Assembly: GCF_036181745.1 (NCBI RefSeq)
Contig: NZ_CP108080.1
Span: 6,699,501 to 6,763,500 of the forward strand
Length of the DNA stretch: 64,000 bases
From: Streptomyces sp. NBC_00259
GTDB lineage: Bacteria; Actinomycetota; Actinomycetes; Streptomycetales; Streptomycetaceae
Reading direction: 5' to 3'
Shown piece after piece: positions 15,423-23,689 of the stretch. Position numbers and translations under genes: made by a program. The notes below the pieces were generated by a model that made no database searches, was not told where the DNA came from, and saw only the letters and a list, made by a program, of their open reading frames with translations. How positions within the stretch are numbered: position 1 is the first letter of the stretch; each line of letters opens with the position of its first letter.

Positions 15423-16526
15423 ATGGTCAAGCGGCGTGAGCTGCTCGGGATGGTGGGCGCGACGGTCGGAGCCTCAGTGCTGGGGGTGGGCACGGCCGAG
15501 GCCGGGCCTCAGGTCGCGGAGGGCAGGCACCGCCCCTCGCACCGGACGCTCAAGGTCATGCAGTTCAACATCTGGCTCGGCGGCAGCCAGGTCCCCGGTG
15601 GTCGGGCCGGTATCGCCGACACCATCGCCGCGGTCCAGCCGGACGTGGTCATGCTCAGCGAGTCGACTCCGGAGCGGGTCGCCAACACGCTGGCCGATCT
15701 CGCCGAGCGCGGCCTGACCTTCTACGACAACGCGAACCCGAGCGATCCCGGCGTGATATCGCGCTACCCGATCATCGAGCACAAGTCCTTCCCGTACTGG
15801 TCGAAGGCGGTCATCGCGGTCGACGGCACCGAGGTCGCGGCCTACTCCGGGCATCTCGAGTACCGCTACTACGCCAACTACCTCCCGCGCGGCTACGGCG
15901 GCGGCACGCCGGCACCCCTGGAGACGTCCGAGTACGGCTGGGACGAGATCCCGACCGGCCCGATCACCGACGTCGACCTGATCGAGCGGCTCAACGAGGC
16001 GTCCGGGCGTACCGCGGTGACGAAGACGGTGCTGGCGGACGCCGCGATGGAGCGCCGCCGGGGACGGCTCACCGTGCTGGCCGGGGACTTCAACGAGCCG
16101 TCGCACCGGGACTGGACGCGCCGGACCCGGAACCTGTTCGACCACAACGGCACGGTTGTCGAGTGGTCGACGACCAAGGCGATCGAGGACGCCGGTTTCC
16201 GCGACAGCTACCGCGAGGTGTACCCCGACCCCGTTCGCTCGCCGGGCTTCACCTGGCCGAGCGACAACCCGGGTGTCGAGCCCGGGCAGCTCACCTGGGC
16301 TCCGAAGGCGGACGAGCGGGACCGGATCGACTTCATCTTCTACCACCCGGACCGGCGGATCCGTCTTCTCGACAGCGTCGTCGTCGGCCCGTCCACCACG
16401 ATCGTCCGCAACGAGCGGGTGGAGGAGACCGGCCGGGAGAAGTTCTGGGAGCCGAGCTGGACCTGGCCCACCGATCACAAGGCCGTGCTCAGCACCTTCC
16501 GGGTGTCCACCCACCGCCCTCACTGA
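15423..16526 (+). CDS. secreted endonuclease/exonuclease/phosphatase (EEP) family protein
   Basis: 367 residues from ATG 15423 (GGAGG at 15412-15416; the TTG three bases earlier is too close). The N-terminus is Tat-like (KRRELLGMVGATVGASVLG, cleavage near TAEA). EEP catalytic motifs are complete: MQFNIWLGG (Asn), MLSEST (Glu), AGDFNEPSH (Asp, Asn), DRIDFIFY (Asp) and TDHKAV (His). It is a metal-dependent phosphodiesterase or phosphomonoesterase acting outside the cell, perhaps on phospholipid or nucleic-acid breakdown products. It stands alone with its own 207-base upstream region, which contains the palindrome GGGGCATGCCCC at 15229-15240. Confidence 0.88.
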   Translation: MVKRRELLGMVGATVGASVLGVGTAEAGPQVAEGRHRPSHRTLKVMQFNIWLGGSQVPGGRAGIADTIAAVQPDVVMLSESTPERVANTLADLAERGLTFYDNANPSDPGVISRYPIIEHKSFPYWSKAVIAVDGTEVAAYSGHLEYRYYANYLPRGYGGGTPAPLETSEYGWDEIPTGPITDVDLIERLNEASGRTAVTKTVLADAAMERRRGRLTVLAGDFNEPSHRDWTRRTRNLFDHNGTVVEWSTTKAIEDAGFRDSYREVYPDPVRSPGFTWPSDNPGVEPGQLTWAPKADERDRIDFIFYHPDRRIRLLDSVVVGPSTTIVRNERVEETGREKFWEPSWTWPTDHKAVLSTFRVSTHRPH

Positions 16527-16580
16527 CCGGTTGCCGTCCGTGACCGGTCGCCGACCGTCGGGGGTCGTCGGGGACCGGTA

Positions 16581-16614
16581 CGGCCGGACCGGCCGGACCG
16601 GCCGGACCGGCCGG
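16581..16614. terminator. CGGCCGGAC tandem array forming hairpins between convergent genes
   Basis: Three exact copies of the 9-base unit CGGCCGGAC (16581-16607) plus a partial fourth. The unit is self-complementary enough to form alternative hairpins and lies between two convergent stops, so it may act as a bidirectional terminator. Confidence 0.45.
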
Positions 16615-16616
16615 GC

Positions 16617-17180
16617 TCAGTTGTGGACGGGGCCCACGAAGTTGCCGGGACGCGTGGCCGATTCCTGTTCGGTGACCGGTCCCCAGCGCCAACGCAGGTT
16701 CTTCGACGCCGTGTTGTTGGGCGGGGTGACGATCGCGGTGACCGGCTCGATGACACCGTCGTCGCCCGACTGTGCCGCCAGGAACGTGAGGGTGAACCGG
16801 GCGGCCTTCCCTGGTTCGAGCGTCACGGCCGTGTGCGTGGCCGACCTCTGGTCGGTGAGGGTCTCCGTCGTCGCTCCCTGAGCGAGTGTCACCTTCGGGA
16901 AGCCGTCCAGCATGCACGAGAAGCGTTCGAGATTCCGCAGCGTGACGACGGCGGTCTGCTGGGTACCGGGATCTCTGCCGCCGGACACGGCCGTGCCGCC
17001 GGGGGCCCACGACAGCGCCAGATCCGAGGTCAGACACGGCGGGGGCGGCGCCGCTGCCGCGGGCGTGGCCATGACCACCGGGGCGGTGACAGCCGCTGCG
17101 GCCAGGACGCGTCCGGCATGCGTACGGATGCGGCTACGGTCGGTGGGCTTGCCCTTGCGGGCGCGTTTCGGCCATGACAT
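16617..17180 (-). CDS. secreted DUF4232-like protein
   Basis: 187 residues with a basic N-terminus and a clear signal peptide (VLAAAAVTAPVVMATPAAAA, cleavage after AAA). The mature part begins PPPPCLTSDLALSW and contains ERFSCMLDGFPKV and TLEPGKAARFTLTF, matching the DUF4232 pattern of a secreted beta-sandwich with one cysteine pair. Function unknown. Its upstream region (17181 on) holds a 14-base palindrome near a likely promoter. Confidence 0.8.
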   Translation of the reverse strand: MSWPKRARKGKPTDRSRIRTHAGRVLAAAAVTAPVVMATPAAAAPPPPCLTSDLALSWAPGGTAVSGGRDPGTQQTAVVTLRNLERFSCMLDGFPKVTLAQGATTETLTDQRSATHTAVTLEPGKAARFTLTFLAAQSGDDGVIEPVTAIVTPPNNTASKNLRWRWGPVTEQESATRPGNFVGPVHN

Positions 17181-17613
17181 GCGGTACCTCCGTCGTGGGT
17201 GGCTGGGGCGTCCGGACCCGCGATGCGCTGCTCTGGAAGATCACGAGCGCCGACGAGCACAGACCACTTCACCCTAAACCACCCATTTGGGTGATGCATC
17301 CCGAATCCGGGTCTCGGCCGGCCTTCCGCCCCCGTCCACCCTCATCCACCCGGTCCACCCCGGTCGTCCACCGCCGGCCCACCGCCGTTTCCCGACCTCG
17401 ACCCCGGCCTCGACCCGGACGGCAGCGCGGGAGCGCCGCTCGCCGATCCGGTCGTCGCGGCCTTCCGTCGCGGTCTTTGCCGAAGACTGACCCGGAGAAC
17501 CCCTGGTCAGCGCGGCGCTCACCGTGTTCCATGGTCAACGGGGCCGCCGGCCACAGGAGTTGCCGGGCCGGCGTGCGGCCCCGTGTGAGCGACGCGAACG
17601 AAGCGAGGTTGCC
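17181..17613. other. 433-base divergent intergenic region
   Basis: It lies between the DUF4232 gene and the DUF5107 gene. It contains CACCCATTTGGGTG at 17280-17293 in an AT-richer patch, followed by CCCGAATCCGGG. From 17300 to 17520 it is GC-rich with short C/G-rich near-repeats and no credible coding sequence on either strand. Confidence 0.45.
17280..17293. promoter_or_regulatory. 14-base palindromic operator candidate
   Basis: CACCCA-TT-TGGGTG, 100 bases upstream of the DUF4232 start. No regulator gene is adjacent. Confidence 0.35.
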
Positions 17614-19593
17614 TTGGCCACGACCGTGCGACGTGCCGTACTGACCCTGCCCGCGGCCCCGTTGGGCCCGGAGAATCCGCTGCCCGCCCTGCGTCCCCTC
17701 GACGAAGTCCACACGCTCGACGACCGCGCCAGGGCGGGACTGCCGCGCGACATGGTGCGGCAGATCGGGTACGAGCCGCTGCGCACCGTCCTGCCGACCC
17801 GCCTGCGGGACGGATACGGGCGGGAGCGCGGACCGGCGGACCTCGACACGATCGTGATCGAGAACGACCGGCTCCGGGTCACCGTCCTGCCCGGGCTCGG
17901 CGGCCGTGTCCACTCGCTGCACCACAAGCCCACGGGCCGGGAACTCGTCTACCGCAACCCCGTCCTCCAGCCCGCCGACTTCGCCCTCAACGGCGCCTGG
18001 TTCTCCGGCGGCATCGAGTGGAACACCGGAGCCACCGGCCACACCACCCTCTCCTGCGCGCCGCTGCACGCCGCCGTGGTCCCGGCTCCCGACGGCGGCG
18101 ACATGGTCAGGCTCTGGGAGTGGGAGCGGCTGCGCGACCTGCCGTTCCAGGTGGACCTCTGGCTGCCCGACGGCTCCGACTTCCTCTACGTGGGCGTGCG
18201 GATCCGCAATCCCCATGAGCGGTCCGCGCCGGTCTACTGGTGGTCCAACACCGCCATACCGGAGGGACAGGGGACCCGGGTCCTCGCGCCGGCCGAGGGG
18301 GCCTGGCACTTCGGCTACGAACGCACGCTGAGGCAGACGGCGCTGCCGGAGCACGACGGGGCGGACCGTACGTACCCGCTGCGCAGCGAGTACCCCGCCG
18401 ACTACTTCTACGACGTTCCCGGCGACGCCCGTAAGTGGATCGCCTCGCTCGACGCGGACGGCCGCGGGCTCGTCCAGACCTCGACCGACCGGTTGCGCGG
18501 CCGCAAGCTCTTCCTCTGGGGCGCGGGGTCCGGCGGACGGAACTGGCAGCGATGGCTGACCGAGCCGGGCACACCCGGCTACGCCGAGATCCAGTCCGGG
18601 CTCGCCCGCACCCAGCTGGAGCACGTACGGCTCGACGCCGGGCAGGAGTTCAGCTGGCTGGAGGCGTACGGTCCGCTCGCCGCCGACCCGGCGGCCGTGC
18701 ACGGCGACGACTGGGCCGCGGCCCGCGCCGAGACGGCCGCGCGTCTCGAGGAGGCCCTGCCCCGCGCGGACGTCGACGCCGCCCACGCGGCGTGGCAGCG
18801 GTACGCCGACACCGAACCCGGCGAGACGCTGGCCACCGGCTCCGGCTGGGGCGCGCTCGAAGTGCTCCGCGCCGGCCACAAGCTGCCGGGAACCCCCTTC
18901 GACGCGTCCACCCTCGGCGAGGAGCAGGCGCCGTGGCTGGAGCTGCTGCAGACCGGCGTCCTGCCCGCGCCGCGCCGAGTCGCCCCGCCCGGCCCCACCC
19001 TCGTCGCCCCGCACTGGCGCGACATGCTGGAGACCGCACCCGCGGAACCCCACACCGAGTACCACCTCGGCGTCGCCCAATGGCACGCAGGCGACCACGC
19101 CCAGGCCGTACGGAGCTGGGAGCGCGGGCTCCGGCTCGCGCCCTCACGCTGGCCGCTGCTGCGCTGCCTCGCCCTCGCCGACCGTGAGGGCGGCCATCCG
19201 GAGCGTGCGGCCGAGTTGTACGCCGAGGCCTTCGACGATCTGTGCGCGGAGCGTCGCGACGACGGCGAGGCCTGGACCGCGGCGACGGCGGCGCTGGCCC
19301 GCGAGACGCTCGAGAGCCTCCTCGGCACGGGCCGTGCCGCGGCCGCCCGCGCGGTCCAGGACCGGCTGTGGCCCGCACTCCGCGACCGTGGCCGGTTCCG
19401 GCTGCTGGAGGCCAGGCTGCTCCTCGCGGAGGGCGACCGCGCCGCCGCACGGGCCGTCTTCGACGACGGCTTCGAGGTGGCGGACCTCGGGGAGGGGGCC
19501 GAGATCCTCGGCGACATCTGGGCAGAGCTGACCGACGAACCGCTGCCCGCCCGCTACGACTTCAGGATGCGGCCGCTCCGCTCGCCCGAGTGA
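17614..19593 (+). CDS. DUF5107/TPR-containing protein, carbohydrate-related
   Basis: About 659 residues from TTG 17614 (GCGAGG six bases upstream), giving a start LATTVRRAVLTLP. The first 400 residues form a galactose-mutarotase-like DUF5107 domain (LPGLGGRVHSLHHKPTGREL, WFSGGIEWN, WWSNTAIPEG). The C-terminal 250 residues are helical TPR-like repeats (YHLGVAQWHAGDHAQAVRSWERGL and similar). Homologues occur beside sugar ABC transporters and glycosidases; here no such gene is adjacent. It is cytoplasmic (no signal). Role not defined. Confidence 0.8.
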   Translation: MATTVRRAVLTLPAAPLGPENPLPALRPLDEVHTLDDRARAGLPRDMVRQIGYEPLRTVLPTRLRDGYGRERGPADLDTIVIENDRLRVTVLPGLGGRVHSLHHKPTGRELVYRNPVLQPADFALNGAWFSGGIEWNTGATGHTTLSCAPLHAAVVPAPDGGDMVRLWEWERLRDLPFQVDLWLPDGSDFLYVGVRIRNPHERSAPVYWWSNTAIPEGQGTRVLAPAEGAWHFGYERTLRQTALPEHDGADRTYPLRSEYPADYFYDVPGDARKWIASLDADGRGLVQTSTDRLRGRKLFLWGAGSGGRNWQRWLTEPGTPGYAEIQSGLARTQLEHVRLDAGQEFSWLEAYGPLAADPAAVHGDDWAAARAETAARLEEALPRADVDAAHAAWQRYADTEPGETLATGSGWGALEVLRAGHKLPGTPFDASTLGEEQAPWLELLQTGVLPAPRRVAPPGPTLVAPHWRDMLETAPAEPHTEYHLGVAQWHAGDHAQAVRSWERGLRLAPSRWPLLRCLALADREGGHPERAAELYAEAFDDLCAERRDDGEAWTAATAALARETLESLLGTGRAAAARAVQDRLWPALRDRGRFRLLEARLLLAEGDRAAARAVFDDGFEVADLGEGAEILGDIWAELTDEPLPARYDFRMRPLRSPE

Positions 19594-19695
19594 GCGGCCG
19601 CCCGGGGAGCCCGGAGCGCGGGGGCGGGCAGGGCGAGCGGCGGTGGGGCCCGGAGCGCGGGGGTGGGGCACGGCGGGCGGTCGGCGCGGACCGCC

Positions 19696-20055
19696 TCACT
19701 GCTCGGGCCCGGCCTTCCGGTCGACGTACTCGAACACCGACCCGTCCGGGTGGACCGCGATGAGATTGCGGCCCACCGGGGTCGGCACCGGGCCCGCCAG
19801 CACAGTGGCGCCCACCGCGGTGAGCGTCGAGTGTGCCGCGTCCACGTCCTCGACCGCGATGGTCGCCGTCACCTTGCGCAGGATCTCCAGCTCCGACTCG
19901 GGGCCGCTCATCAGGAGGAAGCATCCCACCGCCGCGACCGACACCCCGCCGCGCTCGAAGCGGAGCGGGGGCGTGCCCGTGAGGCGTTCGTAGAAGCCGG
20001 CCGCGGCCTCCAGGTCGTCGACGCAGATACGCAGCGTGGTTCCGAGGATCTCCAT
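19696..20055 (-). CDS. VOC family (glyoxalase/bleomycin-resistance fold) protein
   Basis: 119 residues, single VOC module pair: TTLRICVDDLEAAAGFYERLTG, then ATIAVEDVDAAHSTLTAVGA and AVHPDGSVFEYVDRK. The fold is shared by glyoxalases, dioxygenases and antibiotic-binding proteins; the substrate cannot be named. TACCCT (minus strand, 20068 to 20063) lies seven bases before the ATG with no ribosome binding site, so it is a good leaderless candidate. It is convergent with the DUF5107 gene across a G-rich repeat-bearing gap. Confidence 0.82.
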   Translation of the reverse strand: MEILGTTLRICVDDLEAAAGFYERLTGTPPLRFERGGVSVAAVGCFLLMSGPESELEILRKVTATIAVEDVDAAHSTLTAVGATVLAGPVPTPVGRNLIAVHPDGSVFEYVDRKAGPEQ

Positions 20056-20121
20056 ACGGGCGAGGGTAGTTGGCGTCGAAAGACCACGAGATCGATTCCC
20101 GCCGCGGGCTCACCGGAACCG

Positions 20122-20161
20122 GCGGAGCTGCCCGCGTGCCCCGCGGAGCTGCCCGCGTGCC
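20122..20161. repeat. 19-base direct repeat, period 21
   Basis: A 19-base unit starting GCGGAGCTGCCC occurs at 20122-20140 and 20143-20161 in the gap between the VOC gene and the methyltransferase stop. Non-coding. Confidence 0.6.
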
Positions 20162-20182
20162 GGACCCGGCGGAGCCGCCTGT

Positions 20183-20995
20183 CTACCGCACCCGGCACAG
20201 CAGTTCGCCGTGCGGCACCATGAACCAGCCGTCGTCCTGGCGGCCCCACTCGTGCCAGCCCGCGGCGATGTCCGCCAGGTGCCCCGGCTGTGCGTGCCCG
20301 CCCTCGACGGCCAGCGCCGCATAGGCCGACGCCGTCGTACGGTCCGCCCACAGCCCGCTCCACCACTCGCGTTCGCGCGGCGTGACGAAGCACCAGGCGG
20401 AGGCGGTCGCCGTCACCTCCGTGAACCCCGCGCGCCGGGCCCAGGAGTACAGCCTGCGGCCGGCGTCCGGTTCACCGCCGTTCGCCCGTGCCACCCGACG
20501 GTACAGCGCCAGCCAGTCGTCCAGGACCGGGACTTCGGGGTACCAGGCGAAGGCGCCGTAGTCGCTGTCGCGGACGGCGACGATCCCGCCGGGCCGGCAC
20601 ACCCGGCGCATCTCGCGCAGCGCGAGCACCGGGTCGCCGACGTGCTGCAGGACCTGGTGGGCGTGCACGACGTCGAAGGAGTCGTCGGGAAAGTCCAGTG
20701 CGTGGACATCGGCGACCGCGAAGCGGACGTTGAGGAGCGCCCGTGCGGCCACCACCTCGCGTGCCCGGTCCAGCACATCCGCGGCGGCGTCGACCGCGGT
20801 CACCGTGCCGGGCGCGACCAGGGCCGCCAGATCGGCCGTGATCGTGCCGGGACCGCAGCCGACGTCCAGCACCTCGTCCCCGGGCCGCAGTTCGGGAACG
20901 AGATACGCGGCCGAGTTGGCGGCCGTGCGCCAGCGGTGCGAGCGCAGCACCGACTCGTGGTGCCCGTGGGTGTAGACAGCGGTCTCCTTCGGCAT
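20183..20995 (-). CDS. class I SAM-dependent methyltransferase (UbiE/Methyltransf_25 type)
   Basis: 270 residues from ATG 20995; the reading frame continues to 21538 but only as a shadow of the lipid-kinase gene. AGAGGGGC precedes this ATG. Motif I is LDVGCGPGTIT, followed by VTAVDAAADVLDRAR, VADVHALDFPDDSFDVVHAHQVLQH and RVCRPGGIVAVRD. It is a small-molecule methyltransferase; acceptor unknown. It may share a transcript with the upstream PAP2-kinase gene (98-base gap). Confidence 0.85.
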   Translation of the reverse strand: MPKETAVYTHGHHESVLRSHRWRTAANSAAYLVPELRPGDEVLDVGCGPGTITADLAALVAPGTVTAVDAAADVLDRAREVVAARALLNVRFAVADVHALDFPDDSFDVVHAHQVLQHVGDPVLALREMRRVCRPGGIVAVRDSDYGAFAWYPEVPVLDDWLALYRRVARANGGEPDAGRRLYSWARRAGFTEVTATASAWCFVTPREREWWSGLWADRTTASAYAALAVEGGHAQPGHLADIAAGWHEWGRQDDGWFMVPHGELLCRVR

Positions 20996-21093
20996 GGCCG
21001 TGGCCCCTCTCTCCTGCTCTCTCCCGACGCGGTACGGCCACGGTACGCCGGACTCCCGGATACTGAGACCTGCGTCTCGGCATGCGGGCAGCG

Positions 21094-22737
21094 TCAGAAC
21101 GACGTCGCTGGGGCCGACGGGCGGTACACGATGAGCGCCTCGGGCACCTTCTCCACCGTCAGTTCCTGCGGAGCCTCGGCCACTTCGCCGTCGAACGCGA
21201 GCGGTGTGCCCGACGGCAGACCCGCGATCCGCAGCCGCCGCAGCCGCACCGCCGCATGGACGGGGGAGCGGCTCAGCGGACCGGCGAGCGCCGCCGCCAG
21301 CAGCCGCAGCCCGGGGCCCCGCCCGCCGTGCACCACCCGTACGTCGAGCAGACCGTCCGCGAGGTCGTAGCGGCGGCCGGGCGTCGGGCCGACCCGCTGA
21401 TACGCGCCGTTCCCGGCGAACAGCAGCCAGAGGGGCCGCCTGCGCCCGTCGAACTCGGCCTCCAGGGGATGCCGTCCGCGCAGGGTCCGCAGCGCGGCCA
21501 GCACCCCGGCCGGCCAGCTGCCGATCCGGGGCGACCACCGCTCACGCACCTGCACCATCTCCGGATACACGCCCAGCGAGAAGGTGTTGATGAAGTGGCC
21601 TTCGGGCGCGCCGTCCGGTCCGGGTGTGAACCGGCCCAGGTCGACCCGTACCGCGTCACCCGAGGCCAGGGCCCGGCAGGTGTCGTGGACGGTCTCGATG
21701 CCCAGATCGTGCGCGAAGTGGTTGAGCGTGCCGCCGGGGAACACGGCGAGCGGCAGCCCGTGCCGGGCGGCGAAGGTCGCGGCCCGGTTGACCGTGCCGT
21801 CGCCGCCGAGGATGCCGAGCGCCCGGCAGCCGCTCGCCGCCGCTTCCTCCAGCGCGTCGTCGAGATCCTCCGGCGCACACTCGACCACCCGGGCCAGCGG
21901 CAGAGCGTCCCGCACCAGCTCCGTCGGGTCGTCCCCGCCGGTGAGAGCCGTGCCCGCAAGGCCGCCGAGCGCACCGGAACCGTTCGCGCCGGACGAGCGG
22001 TTCGCGACGACCACGAGGTCCTTGCCGCCGGGCAGCTGCGGCGCCGGGGCGTGCGGCCGGCCGGGCGGCGGGAGCTGGTCGCGTGTCGGCACCAGACCAC
22101 GCACGGCGAACGCCGCGCCCACACCGAGTGCCGCGCCCACCAGGACATCGCTCGGATAGTGCACTCCGGTGTACACACGGGACAGCGCGACCGCGGCCGC
22201 GACGGGCGCGACCACCGCGCCCCACGCCTTCGACTCCATCGCCACACCCGTGGCGAACGCCGCCGCCGAGGCGGAGTGCCCGGAGGGGAAGGACGTGGTG
22301 AACGGCTGCTGTTTCAGCTGCCTGACCAGCGGTACGGCATCGAGGACGGGCCGCGCCCTGCGCACCGACCGCTTGGCCACCGTGTTGATGGTCGCCGAGG
22401 CCAGCGCCAGCGACGCCACGCCCCGTACCGCGGCCCTGCGCGCCCGGGCGCCACGCCCGAGGAACGCCATCCCGGCCGCTGTGCCGAACCAGAGAAGCCC
22501 GTGGTCGGCGCCCCGGCTGAGCCTCGGCAGCACAGGATCGGCGCCCGGCCAGTGGCGGGTCGCCACCACATCGAAGGCATGGCGGTCCCATCCGGCGAGC
22601 ACCGAGGCGACACGGCGGGCGAGCGCCGAGCGCGCGACGGGCCGCGGTCCCGGATGCGGCACGAGACGCGCGGCGGGATGCGCGGCGGGATAGGAGGCGG
22701 GGTGGTGCGGTGCGTGTTCACGAGGGAGGTCCGGCAT
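21094..22737 (-). CDS. PAP2 phosphatase - diacylglycerol kinase fusion
   Basis: 547 residues. The N-terminal half is a membrane PAP2 (type 2 phosphatidate phosphatase) domain: KRSVRRARP, PSGHSASA and SRVYTGVHYPSDV give the three-part phosphatase signature. The C-terminal half is a DAGK/sphingosine-kinase catalytic domain with GGDGTVN and FPGGTLNHFAHD. Both domains act on lipids: one removes phosphate, the other adds it. Such fusions are common in actinomycetes and implicated in phospholipid turnover. ATG 22737 is chosen because the longer frame has no support. Confidence 0.88.
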   Translation of the reverse strand: MPDLPREHAPHHPASYPAAHPAARLVPHPGPRPVARSALARRVASVLAGWDRHAFDVVATRHWPGADPVLPRLSRGADHGLLWFGTAAGMAFLGRGARARRAAVRGVASLALASATINTVAKRSVRRARPVLDAVPLVRQLKQQPFTTSFPSGHSASAAAFATGVAMESKAWGAVVAPVAAAVALSRVYTGVHYPSDVLVGAALGVGAAFAVRGLVPTRDQLPPPGRPHAPAPQLPGGKDLVVVANRSSGANGSGALGGLAGTALTGGDDPTELVRDALPLARVVECAPEDLDDALEEAAASGCRALGILGGDGTVNRAATFAARHGLPLAVFPGGTLNHFAHDLGIETVHDTCRALASGDAVRVDLGRFTPGPDGAPEGHFINTFSLGVYPEMVQVRERWSPRIGSWPAGVLAALRTLRGRHPLEAEFDGRRRPLWLLFAGNGAYQRVGPTPGRRYDLADGLLDVRVVHGGRGPGLRLLAAALAGPLSRSPVHAAVRLRRLRIAGLPSGTPLAFDGEVAEAPQELTVEKVPEALIVYRPSAPATSF

Positions 22738-22894
22738 GGAACGCGGGTACCCCGGGCGCCCGCACCCCAAGCGGCTCCTCGTGAAGTTCCCACCCTCAGG
22801 CGGCGGGCCCTGCGCACGCTCGTGCCCGCGCCGCCCGCCCGCCCGCCGGTGCGCGCGCTCGCGAGGGCCGCGGCGCCGGAGCACAGTGGAGCGT

Positions 22895-23467
22895 ATGGAC
22901 AATCGCCTGCTGGACCGGCACGCCGAGGCGCTCGCCCTCTTCACCGACCGGGTGCACGCCGTCCGGCCGGAGCAGTGGGACGCGCCGACACCCTGTGCCG
23001 AGTGGTCCGTACGGGACCTCGTCAACCACGTGGCCTCCGAGCAGTTCTGGGTGCCGCCCCTGGTCGGCGAGGGCCGGACCATCGCCGACGTCGGCGACGC
23101 CTTCGACGGCGACGTCCTCGGCGAGCATCCCGCCGTCACCTGGGACCGGGCCGCCTCCGCCGCCAAGGCCGCCTTCCGCGAACCGGGCGCGCTCGACCGC
23201 ACGGTGACGCTGTCGTACGGCGAGAGCACGGTCGCCGCCTACTGCTCCCAGATGGTGGCGGACCTGGCCGTGCACGCCTGGGATCTGTCCAGGGGCATCG
23301 GCGCGGACGAGACGCTCCCCGACGAACTCGTCGGCTTCACCGTACGAGAGGTCTCCCCGTACGCGACGGAGCTCGTCGGCAGCGGACTGTTCGGTCCCGC
23401 CGTGCAGCCGCCGGCCGGGGCGGACGCGCAGACGAAGCTGCTCTGTCTGCTGGGCCGCCGTCCCTGA
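22895..23467 (+). CDS. TIGR03086-family metal-binding (DinB/MDMPI-like) protein
   Basis: 190 residues. LFTDRVHAVRPEQWDAPTPCAEW and VRDLVNHVASEQFWVP are the signature of the TIGR03086/mycothiol-dependent maleylpyruvate isomerase N-domain group; H in VNHVA, and VHAWDLSRGIG near 125 carry the likely metal ligands. Family members are probably mycothiol-dependent enzymes, mostly uncharacterised. It diverges from the PAP2-kinase gene over 157 bases. Confidence 0.85.
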   Translation: MDNRLLDRHAEALALFTDRVHAVRPEQWDAPTPCAEWSVRDLVNHVASEQFWVPPLVGEGRTIADVGDAFDGDVLGEHPAVTWDRAASAAKAAFREPGALDRTVTLSYGESTVAAYCSQMVADLAVHAWDLSRGIGADETLPDELVGFTVREVSPYATELVGSGLFGPAVQPPAGADAQTKLLCLLGRRP

Positions 23468-23689
23468 CGCAGTCCTCGACGCGGCCACCTTCGCCCCGGT
23501 GGTGCGTCATCCGCTGCCCGTGGAGTGAGCGTTGGGGCCGGGGACCCGTGGCTGCGACCGCCGTGGGGACCCGCGGCTGCGGCAACGGCCGAACGGCCCG
23601 TCCGGAGCGGCGGTACGGCCCGAACCTCCGTATAAAGGGCACGTGGGCCGGGCAGGGATTCCCGGGCCGTGAGTACGGGAGGTGGGCGC

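Noticed and set aside
20996..21538. Long N-terminal extension of the methyltransferase frame
   Set aside because: It overlaps the lipid-kinase gene in antisense and lacks any methyltransferase motif; the ATG at 20995 has a ribosome binding site.
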